Positions 8,579 to 17,016 of a stretch of 64,000 nucleotides of DNA are shown piece after piece; the first letter of the stretch is position 1; each line of letters opens with the position of its first letter. Location of the stretch: the NCBI GenBank assembly GCA_945876185.1, contig CAMCMZ010000008.1, positions 1 through 64,000 on the forward strand. The letters run 5' to 3'. The translations under genes were made by a program, and so were the position numbers. The DNA comes from Candidatus Kuenenia stuttgartensis. GTDB lineage: Bacteria; Planctomycetota; UBA11346. The notes beneath the pieces are model-generated. The model searched no databases, had not been told where the DNA came from, and worked only from the letters and a program-made list of their open reading frames with translations.

Positions 8579-10663
8579 ATGGACCAGCTCATCTACCTCG
8601 TCGCTGCCGTCATCGGCTTCATTTTCGTGTTGTTGCTGGGGATATTCTCGTTCCTCAAGGCTTTTTACCGCACCATCGACCAGGGCCACGCCCTGATCAT
8701 TACCAAGGGCAGTGGCGCGGTGGTGTCCTTTGCCGGCTCGGTGGTGCTGCCGGTCATCCACCGCGCCGAGGTCATGGACATCTCAGTCAAGACCATCGAG
8801 GTCGACCGGCGTGGCAACAACGGCCTGATCTGCGCCGACAACATCCGCGCCGACATCAAGGTGGCGTTCTTCGTCCGGGTCAACAAGACCGAGGAGGACG
8901 TGCTCAAGGTCGCCACCGGCGTCGGCGTCGCGCGCGCCAGCGATCCCAAGACGCTAGAAGAACTGTTCAACGCCAAGTTCAGCGAGGCCCTGAAAACCGT
9001 GGGCAAGCGCATGGATTTCGTCGACCTCTACAATGAACGCGACAAGTTCAAAGACGAGATCGTCAAGGTCATCGGCCGCGACCTCAACGGCTATCAACTC
9101 GAAGACGCGGCGATCGACTTTCTCGAACAGACCCCGATCACCATGCTCGATCCGGAGAACATCCTCGATAGCGAGGGCCGCAAGAAGATCATCGAGCTGA
9201 CCTCGGCCCAGAAGGTCAAGGCGAACGAGATCGAACGCGAAGCGCAGAAGGTCATCAAAAAGCAGGACGTCGAGGCGCGTGAGGCCATCCTCGCCCTCGA
9301 ACGCCAGCAGGCCGAGGCCGAGGCCAAGCAGTTGCGCGAGATCGCCACCAACAAGGCGCGCGAAGGCGCTGAGCAGACCAAGGTCGAAGCAGAAGAGAGG
9401 AAACGCTCCACCGAGGTTCAGATCCAGGTCGAGCAGGAACTGGCGGTGCAGAAGCAGGTCGCCAACCGCGAAGTCGAGATCGCGGCCAAGAACCGCGAAG
9501 GCGCGGTGATGGTCGAGAACGAACGCATCATCAAGGAACGCGACCTCGAGATCGTGGTGCGCGAGCGCGCCGTCGAACTGTCCCAGATCGAACGCGAAAA
9601 GATCATCGCCCAGGAGCGCAAGGCGATCGCCGAGGTCATCCGCGAACGCGTCGCGGTCGAAAAAACCGTGGCCGAGGAAGAGGAACGCATCAAGGACGTG
9701 CGCGTGCTGGCCGGGGCCAAGCGCACCAAGGACGCAGCGATCATCGACGCCCAGCGCGGCGCCGAAGAGTTGCGCATCAAGGAGGTCGTGCAGGCGGAAG
9801 GCTCGTACCAGTCGGCCCAATTGCAGGCCAAGGAGAAACTGCTTCTCGCCGAGGCCGACCAGACCTCTGCCGAAAAAGAAACCATCGCCACCATCCGCCG
9901 CGCCGAAGGCAAGCAGGCCGACGCTGCCGCCAGCGGTCTGGCTCAGATCAAGGTGAAGGAACTCGACGCCGTCGCGACCGAGAAGCAGGGCTTGGCCAAG
10001 GCGCGCATCATGGAGGCCGAAGCCGAGGCGGCGAAAAAGCGCGGCCTGGCCGAGGCGGTGGTCAAGGAAGCCGACGCCGAAGCCGACAAGAAACGCGGCT
10101 TGGCCGAGGTCGCCGTGCGCGAAGCCGAGGCCAATGCGATCGAGAAGCAGGGTCACGCCACTGCCGTCGCGGTCGAAGAGAAGATGCTCGCCGAGGCCAA
10201 GGGCCTGCATGAAAAAGCCGCCGCTATGGCCAAGATGAACGAATCGACGCGCGCCCACGAGGAATACCGGCTTGGCCTGCAAGCCAAGGTCGACGTGGCC
10301 AAGGTCCAGGTCGACGCCCACGTCCAGGTCGCCGAACGCAATGCCGCGATCCTCGCCGAGGCGATGAAGAGCGCAAAGATACAAATCGTCGGCGGCGACG
10401 GTGATTTCTTCGACCGCTTCGTCAAGGCGGTCTCGGTCGGCCAGGGCATCGACGCCACGGTGATGAACAGCGAGGTCCTCCAGACCGTCGGCAAACAGTA
10501 CCTCGAAGGCGACCGCAGCCTGCCCGAGGACGTGACCAAGATCCTGTCCCAATGGGGCACCGGCGACGTCGCCAATCTCAGCCTGGCGAACTTCCTCAGC
10601 AGCATCAGCCAGAAAGACCCCGGCCTGGTGAAGAAGATCCTGGCCCAGGTGAAACCCGGGTGA
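8579..10663 (+). CDS. Flotillin family protein (YqiK-like)
   Basis: N-terminal TM + band-7 domain, long EAE/AEA-rich coiled coil (RGLAEAVVKEADAEADKKRGLAEVAVREAEAN). Confidence 0.9.
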   Translation: MDQLIYLVAAVIGFIFVLLLGIFSFLKAFYRTIDQGHALIITKGSGAVVSFAGSVVLPVIHRAEVMDISVKTIEVDRRGNNGLICADNIRADIKVAFFVRVNKTEEDVLKVATGVGVARASDPKTLEELFNAKFSEALKTVGKRMDFVDLYNERDKFKDEIVKVIGRDLNGYQLEDAAIDFLEQTPITMLDPENILDSEGRKKIIELTSAQKVKANEIEREAQKVIKKQDVEAREAILALERQQAEAEAKQLREIATNKAREGAEQTKVEAEERKRSTEVQIQVEQELAVQKQVANREVEIAAKNREGAVMVENERIIKERDLEIVVRERAVELSQIEREKIIAQERKAIAEVIRERVAVEKTVAEEEERIKDVRVLAGAKRTKDAAIIDAQRGAEELRIKEVVQAEGSYQSAQLQAKEKLLLAEADQTSAEKETIATIRRAEGKQADAAASGLAQIKVKELDAVATEKQGLAKARIMEAEAEAAKKRGLAEAVVKEADAEADKKRGLAEVAVREAEANAIEKQGHATAVAVEEKMLAEAKGLHEKAAAMAKMNESTRAHEEYRLGLQAKVDVAKVQVDAHVQVAERNAAILAEAMKSAKIQIVGGDGDFFDRFVKAVSVGQGIDATVMNSEVLQTVGKQYLEGDRSLPEDVTKILSQWGTGDVANLSLANFLSSISQKDPGLVKKILAQVKPG

Positions 10664-10717
10664 GGTTTTACCCCTGAAATAGCCCATATGATTTCATCCA
10701 GTTCGCGTCCCGTAGTC

Positions 10718-10765
10718 GCGTCCCGTAGGGACGCATTGACGTTAGCCCGGGGTTTCAACCCCGGG
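10718..10765 (-). repeat. 48-bp double-hairpin REP-like unit (family A), inverted relative to the downstream array
   Basis: GCGTCCCGTAGGGACGCATTGACGTTAGCCCGGGGTTTCAACCCCGGG, reverse complement of the units at 11358-11760. Confidence 0.92.
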
Positions 10766-10784
10766 ATCCGATCCACCCCAGGCG

Positions 10785-11337
10785 CCAGTCCCGTAGGGAC
10801 GGCTGAAGTCGAAAACCAACAATCGGCAGCCAATCGCGATTTTCATGCCCCATACCTATGTCATCGCCTATTATCACGTGGTGTTCAGCACGAAGAATCG
10901 TCTGCCGACGATCTCAGCTGAGGTTCTGCCGCGTCTTCACGCCTATCTTGGTGGCATCAACCGTGAACATGGCGGCACCGCCATGAGCATCGGCGGGGTC
11001 GAGGATCATGTCCATTTGCTCCTCCAAGTGCCATCGACGCTGGCCATCGCCAAATTGGTCCAGTTGATCAAAGGCGGAGCCTCCAAATGGATGAACGAAC
11101 AACGGGTCGCTGGTTTCGCTTGGCAGGAAGGCTACGGGGCCTTCACCATCGGTCAGTCCCAGATTTCGGATACGAGGAGCTATATTGAGGGACAGGCGGA
11201 ACATCATCAGCATTCCACCTTTCAGGATGAATACCGGCGCTTCCTGGTGAAACACGGGATCGAATGGGATGAGAAATATGTCTGGGGATGAACGCAGAGA
11301 TCCATTTCATGACCTTCAGCCGTCCCTACGGGACTGG
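10785..11337 (+). mobile_element. REP-associated / IS200-like element bounded by inverted hairpins
   Basis: Left CCAGTCCCGTAGGGACGGCTGAAGTC (10785-10810) and right GACCTTCAGCCGTCCCTACGGGACTGG (11311-11337) are inverted copies with one indel, bracketing the transposase ORF. Confidence 0.8.
10845..11291 (+). CDS. IS200/IS605-type (REP-associated tyrosine, HUH) transposase
   Basis: MPHTYVIAYYHVVFSTKNR, IGGVEDHVHLLLQVP HUH-like motif, SDTRSYIEGQAEHHQHSTFQDEYRRFLVKHGIEWDEKYVWG. Confidence 0.92.
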   Translation: MPHTYVIAYYHVVFSTKNRLPTISAEVLPRLHAYLGGINREHGGTAMSIGGVEDHVHLLLQVPSTLAIAKLVQLIKGGASKWMNEQRVAGFAWQEGYGAFTIGQSQISDTRSYIEGQAEHHQHSTFQDEYRRFLVKHGIEWDEKYVWG

Positions 11338-11357
11338 TTGGTCTTCGTGTGCATCCA

Positions 11358-11760
11358 CCCGGGGTTGAAACCCCGGGCTAACGTCGTCGCGTCCCTACGG
11401 GACGCGGGTGAAAACCGGGATCTGCAATTCCCGGGGTTGAAACCCCGGGCTGGCGTCATGGCGTCCCTACGGGACGCCGGGGGTTTTTCGTGCGCGTTTT
11501 TCCCGGGGTTGAAACCCCGGGCTGGTGTCATGGCGTCCCTACGGGACGCCGGGGTTTTTTCGTGCGCGTTGTTCCCGGGGTTGAAACCCCGGGCTAACGT
11601 CATCGCGTCCCTACGGGACGCGGGCGGAAATCGGGATCTGCAATTCCCGGGGTTGAAACCCCGGGCTGGCGTCATGGCGTCCCTACGGGACGCCGGATCT
11701 GATGTGAATGCGGGGTTCCCGGGGTTGAAACCCCGGGCCAACGTCGTCGCGTCCCTACGG
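11358..11760 (+). repeat. Tandem array of six 48-bp double-hairpin units at exact 72-bp period (last truncated)
   Basis: Units start at 11358, 11430, 11502, 11574, 11646, 11718; core CCCGGGGTTGAAACCCCGGG + 11-nt linker + GCGTCCCTACGGGACGC, 24-bp spacers. Confidence 0.95.
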
Positions 11761-11795
11761 AAAACCGAACCAGCCTTCAACATCACTGGTGTTCC

Positions 11796-14700
11796 ATGAC
11801 CGATGCCCCCGCGTCGCTCGACGCCACGACCTACGATGTGGTCCGCCGCCGGCTCGAAGGCCAGGCGGGGGAGTTGGCGGCGGCGGCCGGGCGACTGGCG
11901 GCGCGGCGGCAGGAATTGTTCGGCGGGACGAAGCTCGAACTCGTCGCCACTTATCGGGTGCGGACCGAGCATGCCTGTCAGCCGCGCGATCTGGTGTTCA
12001 TCGATGGGCGTTTCGTCATGGGCTTTGAGGTGGTGCTGGGCCTGCAAGCGCGCATCAGCCCGGCCGAGGTGCTGATCGAACTGGAAGAACAGGGCGACGG
12101 CCTGGTGCCGGTTGCGCCTCGGATCACGGCGCAGCCGGAATTCGTCAAGGATTTCGCCGAGGTCTTCCAGTATTACAAAGAAGCCCGGCTGCTTCACCTG
12201 CGGGCGACTGCGACCCGGTTGTTGGCGGCGTTCCAGACCGGCTCGCGCCTGACCGACCTGCGGGTGCTGCGTTGGGACCGCCGCGCGGACGGTTCCGTGG
12301 CGTACCTCGACAACCGTGGGATCGGCGACTACCAGTTCCCGGTCAGCCACGATTTCACCTGGACCCGCACCACCCGCGAGATGCACGTCCAGGGCGCGCA
12401 TCCGCACATCAACATCCTCGACACCATCTTCGTCGAATGCGTGCACGGCGACTTGACGGTGAAGATCGAGAACAACACCGCGAGCGGCCAGGGCGTCTAC
12501 GCCGAAACGGTCGACGATCCGACCCAGGGCCTGGACGACGCCGAGATCTATTTCGTGGGCCTCGAATCAGCGATCCTGCTCAAGATGCGGCCGTACCGGG
12601 AAAAGGACTTCCGCTACCTCGTCTACAGCCGCACCACCCGGCAGGTGGTGCGCATCGACGCCCTCGGCCAGGCTTGCCAGCAGTTGCCCGAGGGCCACGG
12701 CCTGGTCTACCCCGGCGGCTACTACCTCAGCGATGGTTCGCACAAGACCTTCCCGGTCGACGCCAGCGGGATGGAGTTCAAGCGGGTCCTGCGCGGACCC
12801 AGCGGCGAGCACGTCGCCTATATCTTCTACCGCCGCGACCTGGGCACCTACCTGATCCTGATCTACGACGTGATCGCGCGCAGCATGCAGACACCGATGC
12901 ACGTCCACAGCTATTGCCGGGTGCCGGACGGCCGCCTGGTGACCCTGCGCGCCGAACCCGAACCGGGCCGGATCCACACCTTGCAGGTCTGGCGTTCACC
13001 TTTCTGTGACGAAGACCGCCTACCCCCGCCCGCCGCCGATTCGGCCCTGGCGCGCATCGGCAACCGGGAAGTGGTGCGGGCAGTCAGCGACCTCGGACAG
13101 CTCGGGCGCATCGTCGCCAATCCGTCGCCGAATCGGGATCTGTACGATGATCTGGTCAAGCGCGCCCAGCGCACGCTCGACAGCTATCCCTGGCTGGGTG
13201 AACCAGAAACGGGCGGCTGCCGCGAGCGTTTGACTGCTCTGCGCACCACCGCCGAGCAAGTCGTCGATGAGTTCGTCAAGGTTGAGGCCCTGGCCCGCCA
13301 GGCCGGCGAGCGCCTGGCCCGGCAAGGCGCTGCGGTCGATGCCGCCCTGCGCGAACTCACCTTCGCCAAGAAGGACACCGTCGACGCGTTCACCGTCCCG
13401 CTGGCCAACCTGCGCAGCCTGCGTGGCCAGGTCGACCAGTTGAAATCCGTGCGCTTCATTGAGGTTCCGGCCTGCACCGCGCTCGATGCCCGGATCGCGA
13501 AGGCTGCGGCTGAGCTGTCGCAGCAGGCGGTGGGTTTTCTGCTCGCGGAATCCGCTCTGGCGCCGCAGACGGCCGAGGTCGCGGAGCTTGAAGCCAATGG
13601 CGCGGTCATCGCCACCGTGGTCGAGGCGAAGCCGATCGCCGAACGCCTGGCCGCGATTGCCGCCGGTGGCGATCTGCTGGTCGAGACCGTCAACGGCCTG
13701 GCGATCGAGGACGCGAACCAGCGCACGGCCATCCTCGGTCGCATCGCCGAGGTTCTGGCCACGGCCAACCGCGCCCGGGCGGTGCTCGACCGCCGGCGCA
13801 AAGAACTCGCCGGGGTCGAAGGCCGCGCCGCTTGGACGGTGCAGGCGCAACTGCTGGCCCAGGCCGCCACCGCCGCCCTGGCGCTGTGCACCACGCCCGA
13901 GGCCTGCGACGAGCAGAACGCGCGGCTTTCGGTGCAGATCGAAGACCTGGAAGGGCGTTTTGCCGACGTTGACGAGATCGTCGCCGAACTCGCGGAACAG
14001 CGCGTCCGCATCGCGGAGAGCGTGGCCAGCCGGCGCAGCCAGCTCGCCGACGGCCGCGCCCGCAGCGCCGATCGCCTGGCCACCGCCGCAGAACGCTTGT
14101 TGACCACCATCGCCAGGCGCGCCAAGGCGGCGGCCAGCTTGGATGAGTTGTCGGCCTATCTGGCCGCTGATCCGCTGGTGCGCAAATACCGCGATCAGGT
14201 CGGTCAGTTGCGTACCTTGGGCGCGGCGGTGCGCGCCGACGACCTCGACGGGCGGCTGAAAGCCGCGCGCGAAGACGCCGCCCGCAGCATCCGCGATCGC
14301 TCGGATCTCAGCGCCGGCGAAGGTCTGGTTCGCCTCGGCCGGCATGCCTTCACGGTCAACCGCCAGGCCCCGGAATTGGCGCTGATCCCGCGTCGGGACG
14401 ACGAGGGAGTGCATCTCGAATTCCAGCTCGCCGGCACCGATCTCGCCTGGCCCTGCACTGATGCGGGGACTGCCGCCCGTGCAGAAGTCTTTGAGCAATT
14501 GCTGGAATCCGAGGATTCGCTGACGTGCCGGGCGGAATGGCTGGCCTGGACGGCTCTTACGCGCCAGGCGCCAGGTGCCGGCATCCTGGACGAGTCCTCC
14601 GCCCTGGCGCTGGTCCAAACGATCGCGGCTGATTCGCCGGATGGTGGCTATGAGCGTGGCATTCACGATGCGGATGCGGCGCGCATCCTGGTCGCCCTGG

Positions 14701-16991
14701 ATCACCTCGGCCGCTCTGCCGGCTTGCTGCGCTACGGCCCGGCGTGCCGGGCGGCGGCGATCCTGGGCTGGGCCGGATGCGCTGATGCGGCCCGGCGCGA
14801 ACGCCTTGCCACTGAAGCCGCCAGCCTGGATCGCTTGCGCCAGGCTGGACTCGTCGTCCCGGCCTGGGCGGTCTTGGCCGCCGACTGCCAGCGGCTTCTT
14901 GGCGCAGCGACCCAGGCTGACTCCGGCGCAACCGCCGAGGCTGGCGCAGGCGCTTATCTAGCAGAAGAACTCGCCCGTGACGGCGGCCGGTCCTTCGTCC
15001 TGTCCGGCGAGGCCGCCAGCCTGGGCGAGCGGCTCGCGGAGTGGATCCGCCTGCACCCGGCTGATCGTACGTTGGACGAGGCCCTGCGCGCCCTGGCGGC
15101 TGATCCCGCCGCCGCGCTGCGTCTGGCCACCGCCTGGATTGGCGCGGTGGCTCCGGCTGAACTGACCCCGGCCGTGCCGGAGGCCGCTGCTGCCTTGCTG
15201 GCCTCCGGCCTGGCGCGCGTCCAGGTCAGCGCCCGCACCGTCCTCACCATTGAGGGGCTGCTATCGAACCATCCCCGCATCCGCGACGGCCGCTTGGAGG
15301 TACGCCTCGACGAAAGCCTCGCCCGGCTTGCCGCCCACGGCCGCAACCGCCTGCCGCTCTTTCGCGCCTGGCGCGCCAAGCGCACCGCCCTGATCGCGGC
15401 GGAACGCCGCCGGCTGCGCCTGGACGAGATGCAGCCCAAGGTGCTGACCAGCTTCGTGCGCAACCGCCTGGTCAACGAGGTCTACCTGCCCCTGGTGGGC
15501 GACAATCTGGCCAAGCAACTCGGCGCGGCCGGGGCGCAGCGGCGCACCGATTCCCAGGGCCTGCTGCTGCTGATTTCCCCGCCCGGTTACGGCAAGACCA
15601 CCCTGCTCGAATACGTAGCGGCAGTGCTCGGCCTGGCCTGGGTCAAGGTCAACGGCCCGGCCCTGGGCCACCGCACGGTCTCGCTCGATCCGGCCGAGGC
15701 CCCGAACCTGTCGGCCCGCAATGAGGTGGAACGGATCAACCTCGCCTTCGCCATGGGCAGCAACGTCCTGCTGCTGATCGACGACATCCAGCACTGCAGC
15801 CCCGAATTCCTGCAGAAGTTCATCCCGCTGGGCGATGGCACCCGCCGCATCGAAGGCGTCTGGCACGGCGAGGCGCGCACCTTCGACCTGCGCGGCAAGC
15901 GCTTCGTCATCGCCATGGCCGGCAACCCCTACACCGAATCAGGCGACCGCTTTCGCATTCCCGATATGCTCGCCAACCGCGCCGACACCTGGAACCTGGG
16001 CGAGGTCGCGGGCGGCGCGGGCGAGGCTTTCGCCCTCAGCTATCTGGAAAACTGCCTCGTCGCCAACCCGGTCCTGCATCCCCTGGCCGCCCGGCCGGGC
16101 CAGGATCTCTTCCGCCTGCTGCGCATCAGCCAGGGCGACGACGGCGCCCGCAGCGAGCTCGAACACCCGTACAGCGGCGCCGAGGTCGCCGAAGTGACCA
16201 CCGTGCTGGGGCACCTGCGGCGTGCCCGCGACCTGCTGCTGCGGGTCAACCAGACCTACATCTCCAGCGCCGCCCAGGGTGACGCCGACCGCACCGAACC
16301 GCCCTTCAAGCTGCAAGGCAGCTACCGCAACATGGCCAAGATCGCAGCGCGGGTGGTGCCAGCCCTGACGCCAGGCGAACTGACCCAGGTGCTGCTCGAC
16401 CACTACCAGGCCGAAGCCCAGACGTTGACCTCGGCCGCCGAGGCGAACGTCCTCAAACTCAAGCACCTCGCCGGGGTTGCCAACCCGACGGAGCAGGCCC
16501 GCTGGACTGACCTGTGTCGTGGCTTCGCCCGCCGCACCGAACTGTCCGGCAGTGACGATCCTCAGGAAAAAGCGGTCATCATGCTCGCCAAGCTGGGCGA
16601 ACGCCTGGAGGGGTTGCAGATTGCGCTTGTCCACGCCCTGACCGGCGCCGATGCCAGCCGGCGCAGCGAGTTGGCCGAACTTCTCGCTCAACTCGGTCAG
16701 GGTCTCGCCGCCCTGAAACCGCCTGCCCCGGTCCTGCTGCCACCGCCCCTCCCGGTCGAGCCACCGCGCGTCGAGGTGATCAACACCCTGCCCGCCGCTT
16801 ATGGCCGGTTGTTCGAGAAGCAGGCTCTGGTGATCGAAGCCGTACTGATCCCGCTCATCGAACGCCTGGGCCAGTACATCGGCACCTCGCAGCAGACCCG
16901 GGGTCAGCTCGAAACCGTCGCCGGCGACCTGCGCACGTGGATCAGCAAAACCAAGGATTCGCCACGGATCCGGGTTGAGGACAACGGGTAA
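11796..16991 (+). CDS. Giant AAA-type ATPase, DUF3686-like 'DNA repair ATPase'
   Basis: 1731 aa; LLLISPPGYGKTTLLEYVAAVLGLAWVKVNGPALG Walker A, NVLLLIDDIQHCSPEFLQKFIPLGDGTRRIEGVWHGEARTFDLRGKRFVIAMAGNPYTESGDRF Walker B/sensor; coiled-coil mid-region. Confidence 0.8.
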   Translation: MTDAPASLDATTYDVVRRRLEGQAGELAAAAGRLAARRQELFGGTKLELVATYRVRTEHACQPRDLVFIDGRFVMGFEVVLGLQARISPAEVLIELEEQGDGLVPVAPRITAQPEFVKDFAEVFQYYKEARLLHLRATATRLLAAFQTGSRLTDLRVLRWDRRADGSVAYLDNRGIGDYQFPVSHDFTWTRTTREMHVQGAHPHINILDTIFVECVHGDLTVKIENNTASGQGVYAETVDDPTQGLDDAEIYFVGLESAILLKMRPYREKDFRYLVYSRTTRQVVRIDALGQACQQLPEGHGLVYPGGYYLSDGSHKTFPVDASGMEFKRVLRGPSGEHVAYIFYRRDLGTYLILIYDVIARSMQTPMHVHSYCRVPDGRLVTLRAEPEPGRIHTLQVWRSPFCDEDRLPPPAADSALARIGNREVVRAVSDLGQLGRIVANPSPNRDLYDDLVKRAQRTLDSYPWLGEPETGGCRERLTALRTTAEQVVDEFVKVEALARQAGERLARQGAAVDAALRELTFAKKDTVDAFTVPLANLRSLRGQVDQLKSVRFIEVPACTALDARIAKAAAELSQQAVGFLLAESALAPQTAEVAELEANGAVIATVVEAKPIAERLAAIAAGGDLLVETVNGLAIEDANQRTAILGRIAEVLATANRARAVLDRRRKELAGVEGRAAWTVQAQLLAQAATAALALCTTPEACDEQNARLSVQIEDLEGRFADVDEIVAELAEQRVRIAESVASRRSQLADGRARSADRLATAAERLLTTIARRAKAAASLDELSAYLAADPLVRKYRDQVGQLRTLGAAVRADDLDGRLKAAREDAARSIRDRSDLSAGEGLVRLGRHAFTVNRQAPELALIPRRDDEGVHLEFQLAGTDLAWPCTDAGTAARAEVFEQLLESEDSLTCRAEWLAWTALTRQAPGAGILDESSALALVQTIAADSPDGGYERGIHDADAARILVALDHLGRSAGLLRYGPACRAAAILGWAGCADAARRERLATEAASLDRLRQAGLVVPAWAVLAADCQRLLGAATQADSGATAEAGAGAYLAEELARDGGRSFVLSGEAASLGERLAEWIRLHPADRTLDEALRALAADPAAALRLATAWIGAVAPAELTPAVPEAAAALLASGLARVQVSARTVLTIEGLLSNHPRIRDGRLEVRLDESLARLAAHGRNRLPLFRAWRAKRTALIAAERRRLRLDEMQPKVLTSFVRNRLVNEVYLPLVGDNLAKQLGAAGAQRRTDSQGLLLLISPPGYGKTTLLEYVAAVLGLAWVKVNGPALGHRTVSLDPAEAPNLSARNEVERINLAFAMGSNVLLLIDDIQHCSPEFLQKFIPLGDGTRRIEGVWHGEARTFDLRGKRFVIAMAGNPYTESGDRFRIPDMLANRADTWNLGEVAGGAGEAFALSYLENCLVANPVLHPLAARPGQDLFRLLRISQGDDGARSELEHPYSGAEVAEVTTVLGHLRRARDLLLRVNQTYISSAAQGDADRTEPPFKLQGSYRNMAKIAARVVPALTPGELTQVLLDHYQAEAQTLTSAAEANVLKLKHLAGVANPTEQARWTDLCRGFARRTELSGSDDPQEKAVIMLAKLGERLEGLQIALVHALTGADASRRSELAELLAQLGQGLAALKPPAPVLLPPPLPVEPPRVEVINTLPAAYGRLFEKQALVIEAVLIPLIERLGQYIGTSQQTRGQLETVAGDLRTWISKTKDSPRIRVEDNG

Positions 16992-17014
16992 GGCTGCGGG
17001 TGCAGCCCGCAGCC
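16992..17014. terminator. Perfect 9-bp-stem hairpin between convergent genes, candidate bidirectional terminator
   Basis: GGCTGCGGG-TGCAG-CCCGCAGCC lies directly between the two stop codons; no clear U tract. Confidence 0.45.
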
Positions 17015-17016
17015 AG

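Noticed and set aside
8954-10687. 577-aa minus-strand ORF (Gly/Leu/Asp-rich)
   Set aside because: Antisense to the flotillin coiled coil; periodicity mirrors the EAE repeats on the other strand.
11358-11760. CRISPR array (regular repeats with 24-bp spacers)
   Set aside because: Repeats are 48 bp and double-palindromic, spacers are similar to one another and are an exact 24 bp, there are no cas genes, and an inverted unit flanks a RAYT-type transposase.
11269-11799. 176-aa ORF with a 24-aa repeat (FPGLKPRANVVASLRDAG), and the opposite-strand 376-aa ORF 11316-12446
   Set aside because: The 72-bp repeat period is divisible by 3, so several frames stay open through the hairpin array. The protein repeat is a by-product of DNA palindromes; the minus-strand ORF also runs antisense into the ATPase gene.
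13020-14705. 561-aa minus-strand ORF inside the giant ATPase gene
   Set aside because: Fully antisense to a convincing coding frame; low-complexity composition typical of GC-rich shadow frames.
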